The position numbers and the translations under genes are program-made. DNA of 64,000 nucleotides from an uncultured Roseburia sp. Lineage in GTDB: Bacteria; Bacillota; Clostridia; Lachnospirales; Lachnospiraceae. The notes beneath the pieces are model-generated. The model was not told the origin of the DNA, did not search any database, and saw only the letters and a list, made by a program, of their open reading frames with translations. This document shows, piece by piece, positions 54,496-62,556 of the stretch; the stretch's first letter is position 1, and each line of letters starts with the position of its first letter. The DNA is taken from positions 1 through 64,000 of the forward strand of contig CALZGM010000004.1 of the NCBI GenBank assembly GCA_945787015.1, written 5' to 3'.

Positions 54496-55590
54496 ATGAG
54501 TAAACAATTATCTGTAAATTATGAAGGAAACTTCAGCTATCATATTTATATTACGGATTCTTTCAATGAGTTAGCCGGTAAAACTTCCGAATTATATGAC
54601 AGGTCTGATAAAAAAGTATGTATTGTAACGGATAGTAATGTTGAGCCTCTTTATGCTAAAACTGTGAAAAAAGAACTTGAGAAAGTTTTTGAAAAAGTAT
54701 TTATTTATGCCTTTACAGCAGGGGAGGAACATAAAAATGTAGAAAGTATCAATGGTTTGTACAAATTTCTGATTGAACAGCACTTTGACCGACAAGATGT
54801 ACTTGCGGCACTTGGAGGCGGTGTTGTAGGTGATATGACCGGTTATGCGGCGGCAACCTATCTGCGTGGGATTGATTTTATACAGATACCGACTACATTA
54901 TTATCGCAGACAGACAGCAGTATAGGTGGAAAAACCGGCATTGATTTTATGCATTATAAAAATATGATTGGTGCATTTTATATGCCTAAACTGGTTTACA
55001 TGAACCTTTCTACGTTAAAAACCCTTCCAAAGGAACAACTTGTTTCCGGATTTGGCGAAATTTTAAAGCATGGACTTATCAAGGATGCTGCATATTTTGA
55101 ATGGCTGACCAGGAACTATGACGAAATCTGGAATCTTGATTATAAAGTATTAGAGGAAATGATTTACAGAAGCTGTGATATTAAGCGTGAAGTAGTAGAA
55201 CGTGATCCAAAAGAAAAGGGAGAACGTGCGTTACTTAATTTTGGACATACATTGGGGCATGCCATTGAGAAGTTGTCTAACTTTTCATTAAGTCATGGAG
55301 TTTGTGTGGGACTTGGTGTTGTGGCAGCGTCATATCTGTCTAAAGAGCAGAAAAATCTTTCACAGGAAGAACTTTTCCAGATTGAGAATACACTGGCTCA
55401 TTTTGGCTTAAAAACACGTATAGAAGGTTTTACAGCAGAAGAGATATTGGAAGCTTCAAAATCCGATAAAAAAATGGTTGGTAACCGGGTGAAATTTATA
55501 TTACTGGAACAACCGGGAAAAGCTTATATTTATAAAGAATTAACGGATGAAGAAATTTTATCCGGTATTCGTTATGTTTTAGGAGAGTAA
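54496..55590 (+). CDS. aroB: 3-dehydroquinate synthase
   Basis: 364-aa NAD- and Zn-dependent enzyme of the shikimate pathway. Motifs: ALGGGVVGDMTGYAAATYLRG, PTTLLSQTDSSIGGKTG and the metal site LNFGHTLGHAIE. It is isolated from other aro genes and lies between ylmH and lspA, apparently within the same operon (gaps of 14 and 1 bases). Confidence 0.95.
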   Translation: MSKQLSVNYEGNFSYHIYITDSFNELAGKTSELYDRSDKKVCIVTDSNVEPLYAKTVKKELEKVFEKVFIYAFTAGEEHKNVESINGLYKFLIEQHFDRQDVLAALGGGVVGDMTGYAAATYLRGIDFIQIPTTLLSQTDSSIGGKTGIDFMHYKNMIGAFYMPKLVYMNLSTLKTLPKEQLVSGFGEILKHGLIKDAAYFEWLTRNYDEIWNLDYKVLEEMIYRSCDIKREVVERDPKEKGERALLNFGHTLGHAIEKLSNFSLSHGVCVGLGVVAASYLSKEQKNLSQEELFQIENTLAHFGLKTRIEGFTAEEILEASKSDKKMVGNRVKFILLEQPGKAYIYKELTDEEILSGIRYVLGE

Positions 55591-55591
55591 A

Positions 55592-56110
55592 ATGAATCGA
55601 ACAGTAAAACGCAGCATCGTCGGGATTTTGGTGTCTGCTGTATTAGTAATTCTAGATCAGGTGACAAAATCACTTGCAGTTACACATTTAAAAGGACAAG
55701 ATGCATTTGTAATCTGGGATGGTGTGTTTGAGTTACTCTATCTGGAGAATCGAGGTGCAGCTTTTGGAATCATGCAGGGACAAAAAATAATATTTGTTCT
55801 TTTTACCACGGTTGCCATGTGTGCAATTATATGGGTATACTTAAAACGTATTCCTGAAGAAAAAAAATTCCGTTTTTTAGATATTGTCTGCATCCTACTT
55901 TTTGCAGGCGCAATCGGTAACCTAATTGATCGAATTCGAATGAACTATGTTGTGGATTTTTTATATTTCGTGTTAATTGATTTCCCGATTTTTAATGTAG
56001 CAGATATCTATGTGACGGTAGCTGCTTTTGGAATGATTTTCTTAGGCCTTTTTTATTACAAAAATGAAGATTACGAATTGATTTTTCCATCAAAAAAGGA
56101 AAAGGTGTAA
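55592..56110 (+). CDS. lspA: Lipoprotein signal peptidase II
   Basis: 172-aa membrane aspartyl protease that cleaves prolipoproteins after lipidation. Four membrane segments; motifs DQVTKSLAV, LLYLENRGAAFG, and the two catalytic Asp in GNLIDRI and FNVADIYV. Followed by rluD one base after its stop, the classical lspA-rluD pair. Consistent with the lipobox protein at 49134. Confidence 0.96.
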   Translation: MNRTVKRSIVGILVSAVLVILDQVTKSLAVTHLKGQDAFVIWDGVFELLYLENRGAAFGIMQGQKIIFVLFTTVAMCAIIWVYLKRIPEEKKFRFLDIVCILLFAGAIGNLIDRIRMNYVVDFLYFVLIDFPIFNVADIYVTVAAFGMIFLGLFYYKNEDYELIFPSKKEKV

Positions 56111-56111
56111 A

Positions 56112-57023
56112 ATGAGAACAGAGACCTTTGAGGTAAGTTATGAACATGAGGGTGAGAGGCTTGATAAATATGTCAGTATGTTATTTACAGAGCAGTCTCG
56201 CTCTTTTTTTCAAAAATTAATAAAAGACGGTCATGTCACAGTAAATGATAAAGCAGAAAAAGCTAATTATCGCTTAAAAATAGAGGATTTTGTGCAGGTT
56301 GAAATACCGGATGCAGTAGAAACACAGATTCTGCCTGAGAATATTCCCTTGGATATTCTTTATGAAGATGAGGACCTTTTAGTGGTGAATAAACCGAAAG
56401 GAATGGTGGTTCATCCTTCAGCAGGACATTATTCCGGAACACTTGTTAATGCCATTATGTATCATTGCAAGAATAGTCTATCCGGAATTAATGGAGAAAT
56501 TCGCCCCGGAATTGTACACCGTATCGATATGGACACCACAGGTTCCTTAATTGTCTGCAAAAATGATGAATGTCATATTGCAATTGCCGAACAAATCAAG
56601 ATTCATTCCATAAACCGTATCTATCGTGGCATCGTTTGTGGTATTGTAAAAGAAGATGAAGGGACGATTCATGCGCCTATTGGAAGGCATCCTATAGACC
56701 GTAAGAAAATGGCAATCAATGAGAAAAATGGAAAGGATGCCATTACACATTATAAGGTACTGGAACGGTTTGAGAAATATACTTATATGGAATTTAAACT
56801 GGAAACAGGAAGAACGCATCAGATTCGCGTGCATATGGCAAGTATTGGCCATCCGTTACTGGGAGATCCTTTATATTCCAATGGAAAATGTGCTTATAAA
56901 CTGCAGGGGCAAACACTACATGCGATGACAATTGGGTTTAATCATCCAAAAACAGGAAAATATATTGAAATTTCAGCACCATTACCGAATTATTTTGAGA
57001 AAATTCTGAGAGATAATCGGTAA
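56112..57023 (+). CDS. rluD: 23S rRNA pseudouridine synthase, RluD family
   Basis: 303 aa. N-terminal S4 domain (about 12-75, RLDKYVSMLF) and catalytic domain with HRIDMDTTGSLIV carrying the catalytic Asp, RTHQIRVHMASIGHPLLGDPLY downstream. The family modifies U1911/1915/1917 of helix 69; RlmH (23946) methylates pseudouridine 1915, so both enzymes of that modification are in this window. Paralogues with other targets cannot be excluded. Confidence 0.93.
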   Translation: MRTETFEVSYEHEGERLDKYVSMLFTEQSRSFFQKLIKDGHVTVNDKAEKANYRLKIEDFVQVEIPDAVETQILPENIPLDILYEDEDLLVVNKPKGMVVHPSAGHYSGTLVNAIMYHCKNSLSGINGEIRPGIVHRIDMDTTGSLIVCKNDECHIAIAEQIKIHSINRIYRGIVCGIVKEDEGTIHAPIGRHPIDRKKMAINEKNGKDAITHYKVLERFEKYTYMEFKLETGRTHQIRVHMASIGHPLLGDPLYSNGKCAYKLQGQTLHAMTIGFNHPKTGKYIEISAPLPNYFEKILRDNR

Positions 57024-57038
57024 ATTCAAATAATTTAT

Positions 57039-57066
57039 TTGCTTTTTCTTAAAATTTGTTTATAAT
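57039..57066 (+). promoter_or_regulatory. Promoter of cytidylate-kinase-like gene
   Basis: TTGCTT (57039-57044), a 16-nt spacer and TATAAT (57061-57066), 59 bases before the ATG at 57126. Confidence 0.65.
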
Positions 57067-57125
57067 TAAAATATGAGAAAAGTTTAAGTGAACGAAATCT
57101 CAAAAATAGTAAAGGTGGGGTGTAT

Positions 57126-57758
57126 ATGGCTAATCAGATTTACACAATTGGTAGAGAATTCGGAAGTGGCGGACAGTATGTAGGAGAGGAGCTTGCAAAA
57201 CGGTTAGGGATTAAGCTCTATGACAAGGAATTATTACAGCAGGCAGCAAAGGATAGCGGATTCTGTGAAGAAATTTTTGAGAATCACGATGAAAAACCTA
57301 CGAATAGTTTTTTATATTCCTTAGTAATGGATACATATTCTGTAAATGGCTATTCAACAGCTTCTTTTTTAGACATGCCGTTAAATCACAAAGTATTTTT
57401 AGCACAGTTTGAGACGATTAAAAAGATTGCAGAACGTGAATCATGCGTTATTGTTGGCAGATGTGCTGATTATGCATTGGCTGATCATCCGGATTGTATC
57501 AATACTTTTATTAAAGCAGATATGAATTCACGTATTAAAATGATTAGTAAACGTGCAAATATCACTGAAAATAAAGCGAAAGATATGATTCAAAAACAGG
57601 ATAAACAACGTGCAAGTTACTATAACTATTATACCAGCAAGAAATGGGGAGATGCCAAGAGCTATGATTTATGTCTTGACTCTTCGAAGCTTGGAATTGA
57701 CGGATGCGTTGACATGATTCTAAAATTTAGAGAAATCCTGGATGCGAAAAAAAATTAA
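57126..57758 (+). CDS. Cytidylate kinase-like family protein
   Basis: 210-aa P-loop protein of the cytidylate-kinase-like family common in Lachnospiraceae. The nucleotide loop reads IGREFGSGGQYVGEELAKRLG, and an LID-like region (KRANITENKAKDMIQKQDKQRASYYNYYT) is visible at about 140-170. The true Cmk is usually encoded elsewhere, so this may phosphorylate another substrate. ATG 57126 with GGTGG seven bases upstream is preferred over GTG 57120. It has its own promoter and terminator. Confidence 0.88.
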   Translation: MANQIYTIGREFGSGGQYVGEELAKRLGIKLYDKELLQQAAKDSGFCEEIFENHDEKPTNSFLYSLVMDTYSVNGYSTASFLDMPLNHKVFLAQFETIKKIAERESCVIVGRCADYALADHPDCINTFIKADMNSRIKMISKRANITENKAKDMIQKQDKQRASYYNYYTSKKWGDAKSYDLCLDSSKLGIDGCVDMILKFREILDAKKN

Positions 57759-57777
57759 AATAATTATTAATTATATT

Positions 57778-57812
57778 GACCACATAGCCTTAATGGCTTT
57801 GTGGTCCTTTTT
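57778..57812 (+). terminator. Terminator of cytidylate-kinase-like gene
   Basis: Twelve-bp stem GACCACATAGCC / GGCTTTGTGGTC (one mismatch) with a 5-nt loop, followed by CTTTTTATT. Confidence 0.88.
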
Positions 57813-57871
57813 ATTCGCTAAAAGCATGTTTTTCGAACTGTATCTATTCGTTAAACTAGACTTTTGCGAAT
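57813..57871. repeat. Intergenic inverted repeat between cytidylate-kinase-like gene and dtd
   Basis: ATTCGCTAAAAG (57813-57824) and CTTTTGCGAAT (57861-57871) are inverted copies (one extra base), 36 nt apart, with another ATTCG in between. The rest of the gap to dtd (57872-57954) is AT-rich and shows only weak stems. No gene is supported here. Confidence 0.4.
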
Positions 57872-57954
57872 AATTACTTGTAACCTTAGAACAGCCGTGA
57901 TATACTGTATTTAAAGCATTTTTACTGCTTCTACAATAAAAAATTGTGTGATAT

Positions 57955-58404
57955 TTAGCAGATTTCATTGGAATCAAGAATAATTGTAAATGGTCCATCG
58001 TTTAACAGAGATATTTTCATATCAGCACCAAAGATTCCCTGGGTAACGATTGGAATTTCTTCCTTGCATTTTTCGATAATGTATTCGTACATTTCCTTTG
58101 CAAAATCAGGTTTTCCTGCGTTTATAAATGATGGACGATTTCCTTTTTTACAATCTGCATATAAAGTAAACTGTGAAATCAATAATAATTCACCATCTAC
58201 GTCTTTTAATGCTAAGTTTGTTTTACCGTTTTCATCCTCAAAAATGCGTAAACCAAGTAATTTCTTCGTCATTTTATCGGCGATTTCTTTGGTGTCTTCA
58301 TCACAAACGCCAATAAAAACCAGGAAGCCTTTACCGATTTCACCGGTTATTTCATGATCAACGCTGCAAGATGCAGATGTTACTCTTTGAATTAAGAATT
58401 TCAT
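57955..58404 (-). CDS. dtd: D-aminoacyl-tRNA deacylase
   Basis: 149-aa proofreading enzyme hydrolysing D-aminoacyl- and glycyl-tRNAs. N-terminal [15 protein letters not shown], the active-site [17 protein letters not shown] and the C-terminal NDGPFTIIL (usually NxGPVT) motifs are present. GGAGAG precedes its ATG. It is divergent from the TtcA-like gene, and the shared region carries a Rex-like dyad. Confidence 0.95.
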   Translation of the reverse strand: MKFLIQRVTSASCSVDHEITGEIGKGFLVFIGVCDEDTKEIADKMTKKLLGLRIFEDENGKTNLALKDVDGELLLISQFTLYADCKKGNRPSFINAGKPDFAKEMYEYIIEKCKEEIPIVTQGIFGADMKISLLNDGPFTIILDSNEIC

Positions 58405-58421
58405 AGATATTACTCTCCTGT

Positions 58422-58445
58422 TTGTTAAATATTTGACAAATTATA
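58422..58445. promoter_or_regulatory. Rex-like dyad and dtd -10 region
   Basis: TTGTTAAATATTTGACAA at 58422-58439 fits the clostridial Rex consensus TTGTTAANNNNTTAACAA with one mismatch. On the minus strand a TATAAT (58445-58440) abuts it, so the dyad would cover the dtd start-point region. No good -35 is seen for that -10. On the plus strand TTGACA (58434-58439) has no matching -10. Confidence 0.4.
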
Positions 58446-58502
58446 CTAAGTGAAATAACAAATTAATTATATCATTTTTTATTTATTTAGAAAGGATTTT
58501 AT

Positions 58503-59249
58503 ATGGATTTACAAAGATTATTAAGTTATACAAGACGTGCTGTAGATGATTATGAAATGATTGAAGAAGGTGATAAGATTGCTATTGGCATTTCAGGAGG
58601 AAAGGACTCTCTCACTCTTCTCTATGCATTAAAGAATTTACAACGTTTTTATCCAAAACACTTTGATTTAATTGCAATTACAGTTGATTTAGGTTATGAA
58701 GGCTTTGATTTAACACCTATAGAAGCGCTCTGCAAGGAATTAGAGGTAGAATATCATATTGTACATACGGAAATTGGAAATATTGTGATTAATGAACGAA
58801 AAGAAGCATCTCCATGCTCTCTCTGTGCGAAAATGAGAAAAGGAGCTTTAAATCAGGCAATCATTGAATTAGGATGTAATAAGGTTGCATATGCTCATCA
58901 CATGGATGATATGGTCGAAACATTAATGCTATCCTTAATTTTTGAAGGACGTTTTTATTCTTTTTCACCACGAACATACCTTGATAAAACAAATTTAACA
59001 GTTATTCGACCGATGATGTACGTACCTGAAGCAGATGTCAAAGGTTTTACAAATAAATACCAGTTACCGGTAGTTAAAAACCCGTGCCCGGTGGATGGCA
59101 TTACAAAACGTGAATATGCCAAAAATCTTGTACGCCAGATTAATTTAGAACATCCGGGAGCTAAAAAAAGATTATTTACTGCTATTATTGAAGGAAATAT
59201 TTCCGGCTGGCCAAAAAAACAGCCGAGTTTTCGTGAAACAAAGCGATAG
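58503..59249 (+). CDS. TtcA-like tRNA thiolation ATPase
   Basis: 248-aa PP-loop ATPase of the TtcA/TtuA superfamily. The PP motif is SGGKDSLTLLYAL near residue 30; CSLC near 103 and a third Cys in NPCPVDG near 194 match the three cluster ligands of TtcA, which makes 2-thiocytidine-32 of tRNA. HHMDDMVETLMLSL is also conserved. E. coli TtcA is longer (about 311 aa). Target base is inferred from family. Confidence 0.87.
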   Translation: MDLQRLLSYTRRAVDDYEMIEEGDKIAIGISGGKDSLTLLYALKNLQRFYPKHFDLIAITVDLGYEGFDLTPIEALCKELEVEYHIVHTEIGNIVINERKEASPCSLCAKMRKGALNQAIIELGCNKVAYAHHMDDMVETLMLSLIFEGRFYSFSPRTYLDKTNLTVIRPMMYVPEADVKGFTNKYQLPVVKNPCPVDGITKREYAKNLVRQINLEHPGAKKRLFTAIIEGNISGWPKKQPSFRETKR

Positions 59250-59286
59250 ATTACATAATATTATTATAGTAAACGGAGTAATTATC

Positions 59287-60336
59287 ATGAAGGAAAAAGC
59301 ATATTACCAAGATATAGACAAGAAAAATGAAATGAAACTTAGAAAACGTTTGGAGAAGTTGCCAAAGTTCTGCAAGACCTTTTTTATTGGAATAGAGCCT
59401 ACTACTGCTTCCAGAACCAGGCTTGCCTATGCTTATGATTTAGGATGTTTCTTTGAATATATGCACGAGAACAATCCTATCTGTAAAAAAATGGAGATTA
59501 AAGACTATCCTATCTCTATTTTAGAAGAACTGACACCAACGGATATTGAGGAATATCTTTATTTTTTGAAATATTATGAAAAAGATGGTGTAGAACATAC
59601 AAATGATGAACGTGGAGTAAAACGCAAATTAGCATCCTTACGTACGTTTTATCGTTATTTTTATAAAAGAGAAATGATACAAAATGATCCTGCAATTAAG
59701 GTTGATATGCCAAAACTCCATGATAAGGCAATTATTCGTCTGGATGTGGATGAAGTTGCCATGTTATTAGATGAGGTTGAATCCGGTGTAAGTCTGACCG
59801 GACGGCAAAAAACGTATCATGAAAAGACAAAGGTTCGAGATTTAGCTATGATGACGTTGCTTCTTGGTACCGGTATTCGTGTGTCAGAATGTGTTGGATT
59901 GGACATGGATGACGTCGATTTTAAAAATAACGGTATAAAGGTACATCGAAAAGGAGGTGCTGAAGTAATCGTTTATTTTGGTGAAGAAGTTCGAAAAGCA
60001 TTAATGGAATATTATGTGGAACGCCAAAAAATTACTGCAGAAGATGGAAGTATTAATGCTCTCTTCCTCTCACTGCAGAATCGTCGTATTACAGTCCGGG
60101 CAGTAGAAAATCTCGTGAAAAAATATTCAAAATTAGTAACAAACCTAAAAAATATTACACCACATAAGCTTCGTAGTACCTATGGTACGAATCTTTATCG
60201 GGAATCAGGAGATATTTATCTGGTGGCAGATGTATTAGGTCATAAAGATGTAAATACGACAAGAAAACATTATGCAGCATTAGATGATGATAGCCGGCGC
60301 AGTGCTGCCAGATATGTCAAATTAAGAGATGTATAA
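59287..60336 (+). CDS. Tyrosine recombinase, XerS-like
   Basis: 349-aa integrase-family recombinase. An N-terminal SAM-like core-binding domain (about 15-155) is followed by the catalytic domain with Arg in GTGIRVSE, Lys in VHRKGG, H-x-x-R in PHKLRST, His in LGHKDVNTT and Tyr in RKHYAALDD. Length and a SLTGRQKTYHEKTKVRD segment resemble XerS, the single-protein chromosome-dimer resolvase of streptococci and relatives. The frame opens at 59188 inside the previous gene; GGAG before ATG 59287 sets the start. No phage or transposon genes flank it, which favours a housekeeping role. Confidence 0.85.
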   Translation: MKEKAYYQDIDKKNEMKLRKRLEKLPKFCKTFFIGIEPTTASRTRLAYAYDLGCFFEYMHENNPICKKMEIKDYPISILEELTPTDIEEYLYFLKYYEKDGVEHTNDERGVKRKLASLRTFYRYFYKREMIQNDPAIKVDMPKLHDKAIIRLDVDEVAMLLDEVESGVSLTGRQKTYHEKTKVRDLAMMTLLLGTGIRVSECVGLDMDDVDFKNNGIKVHRKGGAEVIVYFGEEVRKALMEYYVERQKITAEDGSINALFLSLQNRRITVRAVENLVKKYSKLVTNLKNITPHKLRSTYGTNLYRESGDIYLVADVLGHKDVNTTRKHYAALDDDSRRSAARYVKLRDV

Positions 60337-60347
60337 AAATATTGAAA

Positions 60348-60394
60348 AAAATAAGCGGTAATTAGTATTTTGTTTTTTACTGATTACCGCTTTC
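60348..60394. terminator. Bidirectional terminator between xerS-like and plsC
   Basis: Fourteen-bp stem AGCGGTAATTAGTA / TACTGATTACCGCT (one G-T pair) with a T-rich 10-nt loop. The A-tract to its left gives a T-run on the minus strand, so it works best for leftward plsC, and weakly for the rightward recombinase gene. Confidence 0.8.
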
Positions 60395-60402
60395 ATCACT
60401 AT

Positions 60403-61119
60403 TTAAGACAAAACTTCATTAATTTTTTTAGTAATTCGTTCCTGGACCATTGATGCTATTTCGTGTGTTTTCATATTTCCATATTCTTCATAGTATATCG
60501 GTTCTAAGTAATGCACTTGAGTTTTTACAGGTCCCATCCAAAAGGAATTAAATACGCGATAAGAGTCAATTAAAGCAACTGGCACAATTGGAACTTTCGT
60601 TTTTAAAGCAATTTTAAAACAACCGGCTTTAAAATCGCATACTTTATTACGATTGTTGAATTCGTACCCACCTTCCGGGAATAAAATATAACGTTTCCCA
60701 TTTGCTACTTCATTAGAAACATCGTTGATTACGGTAAGTGCCTGACGGACATCTTTCTTGTCTAATCTCTTTCCGTTCAATAAATCTATTGCTTCTCTTA
60801 CAAATAATGCATATGATTTATTTTTATCCATAACAAAAGAGCAAGGTTTTTTGTGCGTATATACAATACCAAAAACATCATATTTTCCCTGATGATTAGG
60901 ATACATCATATATCCGCCCTCTTCCGGCAAATTTTCCAGCCCATAGGCTTTGGTTCGAATACCACCGGTATGTTTCATCATTCTAATCGCCCGTTTAGCA
61001 AGTGCATAACATTCTTCTTCACTATATTTTTCCGGATGCTTTGCATAATAACGCATTTTTGTTAGCATAAGTGGCGCACGAAACAGGTTCATAAATATCA
61101 CGTAAATAAATCGAATCAT
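60403..61119 (-). CDS. plsC: 1-acyl-sn-glycerol-3-phosphate acyltransferase (PlsC family)
   Basis: 238-aa membrane-associated acyltransferase for phosphatidic acid synthesis. Motif NH-x4-D is present as NHQGKYD, and the glycerophosphate motif as LFPEGGYEFNNR. Hydrophobic N-terminus (IRFIYVIFMNLF). Family members can have other acceptors. Own promoter upstream and terminator downstream make it monocistronic. Confidence 0.9.
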   Translation of the reverse strand: MIRFIYVIFMNLFRAPLMLTKMRYYAKHPEKYSEEECYALAKRAIRMMKHTGGIRTKAYGLENLPEEGGYMMYPNHQGKYDVFGIVYTHKKPCSFVMDKNKSYALFVREAIDLLNGKRLDKKDVRQALTVINDVSNEVANGKRYILFPEGGYEFNNRNKVCDFKAGCFKIALKTKVPIVPVALIDSYRVFNSFWMGPVKTQVHYLEPIYYEEYGNMKTHEIASMVQERITKKINEVLS

Positions 61120-61171
61120 TTTTATCTCCAGTTAAATTCAGTAACACAATTTTTTTAAAATCTTAATTGTT

Positions 61172-61200
61172 ATTATAGCTGAAATTTTGGAAAAAGACAA
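61172..61200 (-). promoter_or_regulatory. plsC promoter
   Basis: On the minus strand TTGTCT (61200-61195), a 17-nt spacer and TATAAT (61177-61172), 53 bases before the plsC ATG. Confidence 0.75.
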
Positions 61201-61228
61201 CTTGTGGTAAATGTTGTTAAAAATTATC

Positions 61229-61259
61229 AAAAAAGCCCTGCAAATAATACCGCAGAGCC
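61229..61259 (-). terminator. Terminator of yneA-like gene
   Basis: Read on the minus strand, stem GCTCTGC / GCAGGGC (one G-T pair) with a loop of about 10 nt runs into six T (61234-61229). It ends the leftward LysM gene. Confidence 0.7.
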
Positions 61260-61295
61260 AAATAGAAATCAAAATTTACGTTTGATATAGAAACG

Positions 61296-61637
61296 TTATT
61301 TTAATACATCTGCTGAATAATATGGGACAACGATATATTGGCCAGCATGTATTTCATCAGCAGAAATGTGATTGATTTCACATACTTCGTTCATATACTC
61401 GTTCTTATCGGCGTATTCATCAGAAACGTATTCATTTGCAATATCCCATAATGTATCACCGGATTCAATACGAATGCTGGTATAATATTTATAAGTAGTC
61501 TCTGTTGATGCAGCCTGTGCTTTGATAGAACCAAACATGATAGAACTAATTAAACCAACAGCCAGAATGAAACATATTGAAAACACAATTTTCTTCTGTT
61601 GTGCTGCCTCTCTCTGTGCTCTTCTGCTATTTCTCAT
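61296..61637 (-). CDS. YneA-like membrane LysM protein, SOS division inhibitor candidate
   Basis: 113 aa. A basic N-terminus (RNSRRAQREAAQQKK), one membrane segment (about 18-40, IVFSICFILAVGLISSIMFG) and an extracellular LysM domain (about 57-110, IRIESGDTLWDIANEYV ... ADEIHAGQYIVVPY). Architecture, size and divergent position from lexA match B. subtilis YneA, which blocks division during the SOS response. The promoter contains LexA boxes. GGAGG at 61650-61646 sets the ATG at 61637. Exact function in this organism is inferred from context. Confidence 0.85.
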   Translation of the reverse strand: MRNSRRAQREAAQQKKIVFSICFILAVGLISSIMFGSIKAQAASTETTYKYYTSIRIESGDTLWDIANEYVSDEYADKNEYMNEVCEINHISADEIHAGQYIVVPYYSADVLK

Positions 61638-61698
61638 AATCAGTACCTCCACTTTCTAGTGTGTGTATGTAAAGTAAATATAAAATTTAACAAGAAAT

Positions 61699-61725
61699 CG
61701 AACGTTTGTTGCGAACATTCGTTCT
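61699..61725. promoter_or_regulatory. Two tandem LexA boxes (yneA-like side)
   Basis: CGAACGTTTGTTGC (61699-61712) and CGAACATTCGTTCT (61712-61725) match the Gram-positive LexA box CGAACRNRYGTTYC closely. The second has the full GAACNNNNGTTC dyad. They share one base and lie between the yneA-like -10 and its start codon. Confidence 0.85.
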
Positions 61726-61735
61726 TTACATTGTT

Positions 61736-61764
61736 ATAATAATACACGAACGCGTGTTTGTCAA
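61736..61764 (-). promoter_or_regulatory. yneA-like promoter with LexA box in the spacer
   Basis: On the minus strand TTGACA (61764-61759), 17 nt, TATTAT (61741-61736). The LexA box CGAACGCGTGTTTG (61747-61760) covers the spacer and the edge of the -35, so bound LexA should block the promoter. Confidence 0.85.
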
Positions 61765-61773
61765 TATGAAAAT

Positions 61774-61826
61774 CGAACAAATTTTCGGAATATATGTTTG
61801 CATTTTTGAAAGTGCTGTGTTATGAT
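61774..61826 (+). promoter_or_regulatory. lexA promoter with an upstream imperfect LexA box
   Basis: TTGCAT (61798-61803), a 17-nt spacer and TATGAT (61821-61826) with extended -10 TGT. An imperfect LexA box CGAACAAATTTTCG (61774-61787; right arm TTTC instead of GTTC) lies just upstream. lexA autoregulation through this or the box at 61747 is likely. Confidence 0.65.
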
Positions 61827-61858
61827 AAATATAAGAAATTGAATGGAGGTATTATTAC

Positions 61859-62476
61859 ATGGCATATGGCAAGATTAGTGACAAGCAGAGAGAGATTTTA
61901 GAATATATTAAAAAAGAAATATTAGAAAGAGGGTATCCACCGGCTGTACGTGAAATCTGTGAAGCGGTTGATTTAAAATCTACCTCTTCTGTACACTCTC
62001 ATCTGGAGACCTTGGAGAAAAATGGCTATATCAGAAGAGACCCAACAAAACCTCGTGCGATTGAGATTATTGATGATAATTTTAATTTAACCAGACGAGA
62101 AGTTGTAAATGTGCCAATGGTTGGACGTGTTGCAGCCGGAGAACCTATTTTAGCAGTTGAGAATGTTGAAAATTACTTCCCTATTCCGGTTGAATTTATG
62201 CCAAATGCAGAATCCTTTATGCTTAAAGTAAAAGGTGAAAGTATGATTAACGCAGGAATTCTTGATGGAGATAGTGTTCTTGTTGAAAAACGATCCGATG
62301 CTCGTAATGGCGAAATTGTTGTGGCATTAGTAGATGATTCCGCAACTGTTAAGACATTTTATAAAGAGAATGGATATATTCGTTTACAACCGGAAAATGA
62401 TACTATGGATCCTATCATTGTAGATGATTGTGAGATCTTAGGAAAAGTATTTGGTGTGTTCCGCTTCTTTAGTTAG
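61859..62476 (+). CDS. lexA: SOS repressor LexA
   Basis: 205-aa repressor. N-terminal winged helix (about 1-70, [25 protein letters not shown] and [18 protein letters not shown]). Autocleavage site Ala93-Gly94 (VAAGEP), catalytic Ser128 (KGESM) and Lys165 (ATVKTF). GGAGG precedes the ATG. Divergent from the yneA-like gene with several LexA boxes between, so it should be SOS-inducible and autoregulated. Confidence 0.97.
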   Translation: MAYGKISDKQREILEYIKKEILERGYPPAVREICEAVDLKSTSSVHSHLETLEKNGYIRRDPTKPRAIEIIDDNFNLTRREVVNVPMVGRVAAGEPILAVENVENYFPIPVEFMPNAESFMLKVKGESMINAGILDGDSVLVEKRSDARNGEIVVALVDDSATVKTFYKENGYIRLQPENDTMDPIIVDDCEILGKVFGVFRFFS

Positions 62477-62484
62477 AAATGAGT

Positions 62485-62521
62485 AAAAGGGCTGAAGCAA
62501 TATATAGCTACAGCCCTTTTT
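62485..62521. terminator. Bidirectional terminator lexA / rsfS
   Basis: AAAAGGGCTG (62485-62494) pairs perfectly with CAGCCCTTTT (62511-62520) around a 16-nt loop, followed by T. The A-tract on the left gives a T-tract for leftward rsfS transcription as well. Confidence 0.85.
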
Positions 62522-62556
62522 CATGATAAATTTATAAAATATATTTATCTGATGAC

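Noticed and set aside
57771-57998. 75-codon leftward open frame in the cytidylate-kinase-like/dtd gap
   Set aside because: It runs through a terminator and an inverted repeat and overlaps dtd, and no start signal is present.
57968-58357. 129-codon rightward open frame opposite dtd
   Set aside because: Antisense shadow of a well-supported dtd gene.
59252-59273. AT-rich palindrome before the XerS-like gene as a dif site
   Set aside because: It is an imperfect TTAC...GTAA dyad of almost pure AT and does not resemble known XerS dif sequences. It is probably chance in AT-rich DNA.
59287-60336. XerS-like recombinase as a sign of a prophage or integrative element
   Set aside because: No phage, conjugation, excisionase or att repeat is nearby; neighbours are housekeeping genes and the protein matches chromosomal Xer proteins.
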